Origin: Opitutia bacterium
GTDB lineage: Bacteria > Verrucomicrobiota > Verrucomicrobiia > Opitutales > Seribacteraceae
DNA length: 15,529 nucleotides
Reading direction: 5' to 3'
Assembly (NCBI GenBank): GCA_002692605.1
Contig: NZLE01000142.1
Location: forward strand, 1-15,529
In this document: piece after piece, positions 15,185 to 15,529 of the stretch
Layout of the letters: each line of letters starts with the position of its first letter
How positions within the stretch are numbered: the first letter of the stretch is position 1
Position numbers and translations under genes: made by a program
The notes under the pieces: generated by a model
What the model was told of the DNA's origin: nothing
What the model saw: the letters and a program-made list of their open reading frames with translations, nothing else
Databases searched by the model: none

Positions 15185-15344
15185 TCTCTTTTCTTAGAGG
15201 ACTTTTCGCCTTACACAACCTCGAAATCAGATGCATATCCTTATCTTAAGTCCATGGTTTTCAGAACTTTGAATAAGGGAAATTAATATATTTAAAATAC
15301 TTAGAAAATAGCAAGTGGAGTCTCCTGGTGAGGTTCCGCTTTTT
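15185..15344. other. AT-rich spacer between the rhodanese and uracil-DNA glycosylase genes
   Basis: This 160-nt region, very AT-rich around 15270-15312, separates two minus-strand genes and should hold the rhodanese promoter and the terminator of the uracil glycosylase gene. I found no strong paired -35/-10 boxes. A hairpin at 15313-15341 is listed separately. A 88-codon minus-strand frame crossing it is judged a shadow of the glycosylase gene. Confidence 0.4.
15313..15344. terminator. Hairpin downstream of the uracil-DNA glycosylase gene
   Basis: AAGTGGAG (15313-15320) pairs with TTCCGCTT (15334-15341), 8 positions with two G/T wobbles on the plus strand, around a 13-nt loop that can itself form a small CCT/AGG stem. 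TTT then CT follows on the plus side; on the minus side the run is GCTATTTTC. The glycosylase stop (15345) adjoins it. On the minus strand two wobbles become mismatches, so termination in that direction is weaker. Confidence 0.33.
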
Positions 15345-15529
15345 CTATTTCCAAATTCCCTGTTCCAACATTTGCTCGGTCGCGGCATCGGCCCATCCGC
15401 GATTCGCCGCGGGACTCGCTGGGCTGGGGTGCAAAATACGGCCAATCCCAATATCCATTCCGGCCAAGGCGGTTTCCGCCTTTTTGCGAGCAAACTCCCC
15501 CACCCCCACTAAGCAGTCGGGTCGAAGAA
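15345..15529 (-). CDS. SMUG1-type uracil-DNA glycosylase, C-terminal fragment (5' end outside window)
   Basis: The minus-strand frame is open from the right edge and ends at TAG (15347-15345), giving the last 60 residues. The fragment begins LRPDCLVGVGEFARKKAETA and contains RILHPSPASPAANRGWADAA before ending EQMLEQGIWK. The HPSPxxPxANxxW segment is the signature DNA-minor-groove/catalytic motif 2 of SMUG1 family 3 uracil-DNA glycosylases; human SMUG1 has HPSPRNPQANKGW at the same place, and its histidine is catalytic. The preceding LVGVGEFARKK matches the family's strand and helix before it. The enzyme removes uracil (and in homologues some oxidised pyrimidines) from DNA, starting base-excision repair. 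The N-terminal motif cannot be seen. It lies upstream of the rhodanese gene on the same strand with a 160-nt gap, probably a separate unit. Confidence 0.85.
   Translation of the reverse strand, partial: LRPDCLVGVGEFARKKAETALAGMDIGIGRILHPSPASPAANRGWADAATEQMLEQGIWK

Noticed and set aside
15227..15493. Minus-strand open frame of 88 codons at the right end
   Set aside because: It is out of frame with the uracil-DNA glycosylase reading frame, whose motif is unambiguous.
1..15529. Search by eye for CRISPR repeats, transposase genes, tRNA genes, attachment sites and defence genes
   Set aside because: No regularly spaced repeats, tRNA-like sequence, transposase motif or defence-family protein was found. 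Apart from genes cut by the window edges, all larger frames are intact.

Overview
The window looks like chromosomal DNA from a Verrucomicrobiota or Planctomycetota-type bacterium, more likely a marine or sediment verrucomicrobial relative. This rests on the protein families present: a DUF1592-type cytochrome-c protein beside a Tat-exported DUF1552 protein, a sulfatase, DUF1080 (3-keto-disaccharide hydrolase) domains, a secreted PF12831-type FAD oxidoreductase, and weak or absent Shine-Dalgarno sequences at many starts. No species assignment is possible from this alone. No tRNA, rRNA, insertion sequence or CRISPR array was seen, and no gene-free stretch exceeds about 225 bases.

Layout. (1) 1-4443, minus strand: DUF1080 protein, then threonine aldolase, then a TIGR01777-type epimerase (the last two overlap by 8 nt), then, after a 120-nt gap with its own palindrome and possible promoter, a secreted FAD-dependent oxidoreductase whose last few residues run off the left edge. 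(2) 4566-7514, plus strand: an ABC ATPase and a large ABC-2-like permease (4-nt overlap), then a small DUF3817 membrane protein. (3) 7511-13328, minus strand: an apparent operon DUF1592 cytochrome -> DUF1552 -> sulfatase fused to a C-terminal DUF1080 domain. Its last stop overlaps the stop of the DUF3817 gene. (4) 13552-14667, plus strand: a DusB-like tRNA-dihydrouridine synthase. (5) 14672-15184, minus strand: a YgaP-like rhodanese with DUF2892 membrane domain. (6) 15345-15529, minus strand: the C-terminal 60 residues of a SMUG1-type uracil-DNA glycosylase cut by the right edge.

How they may work together. The secreted proteins (FAD oxidoreductase, lone DUF1080, sulfatase-DUF1080 fusion, DUF1552, DUF1592 cytochrome) fit periplasmic or surface processing of sulfated glycans, possibly by an oxidise-then-cleave route. 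This is inference from families and context: the two clusters are separated by the ABC genes and are not one operon. The remaining genes are housekeeping-like (dus, rhodanese, uracil glycosylase, threonine aldolase, exporter). I see no clear defence system or mobile island. The best leads are the sulfatase-DUF1080 fusion, the cytochrome/DUF1552/sulfatase operon, a probably leaderless dus transcript with an unexplained terminator-like hairpin just upstream, and a palindrome overlapping a putative promoter ahead of the FAD oxidoreductase.
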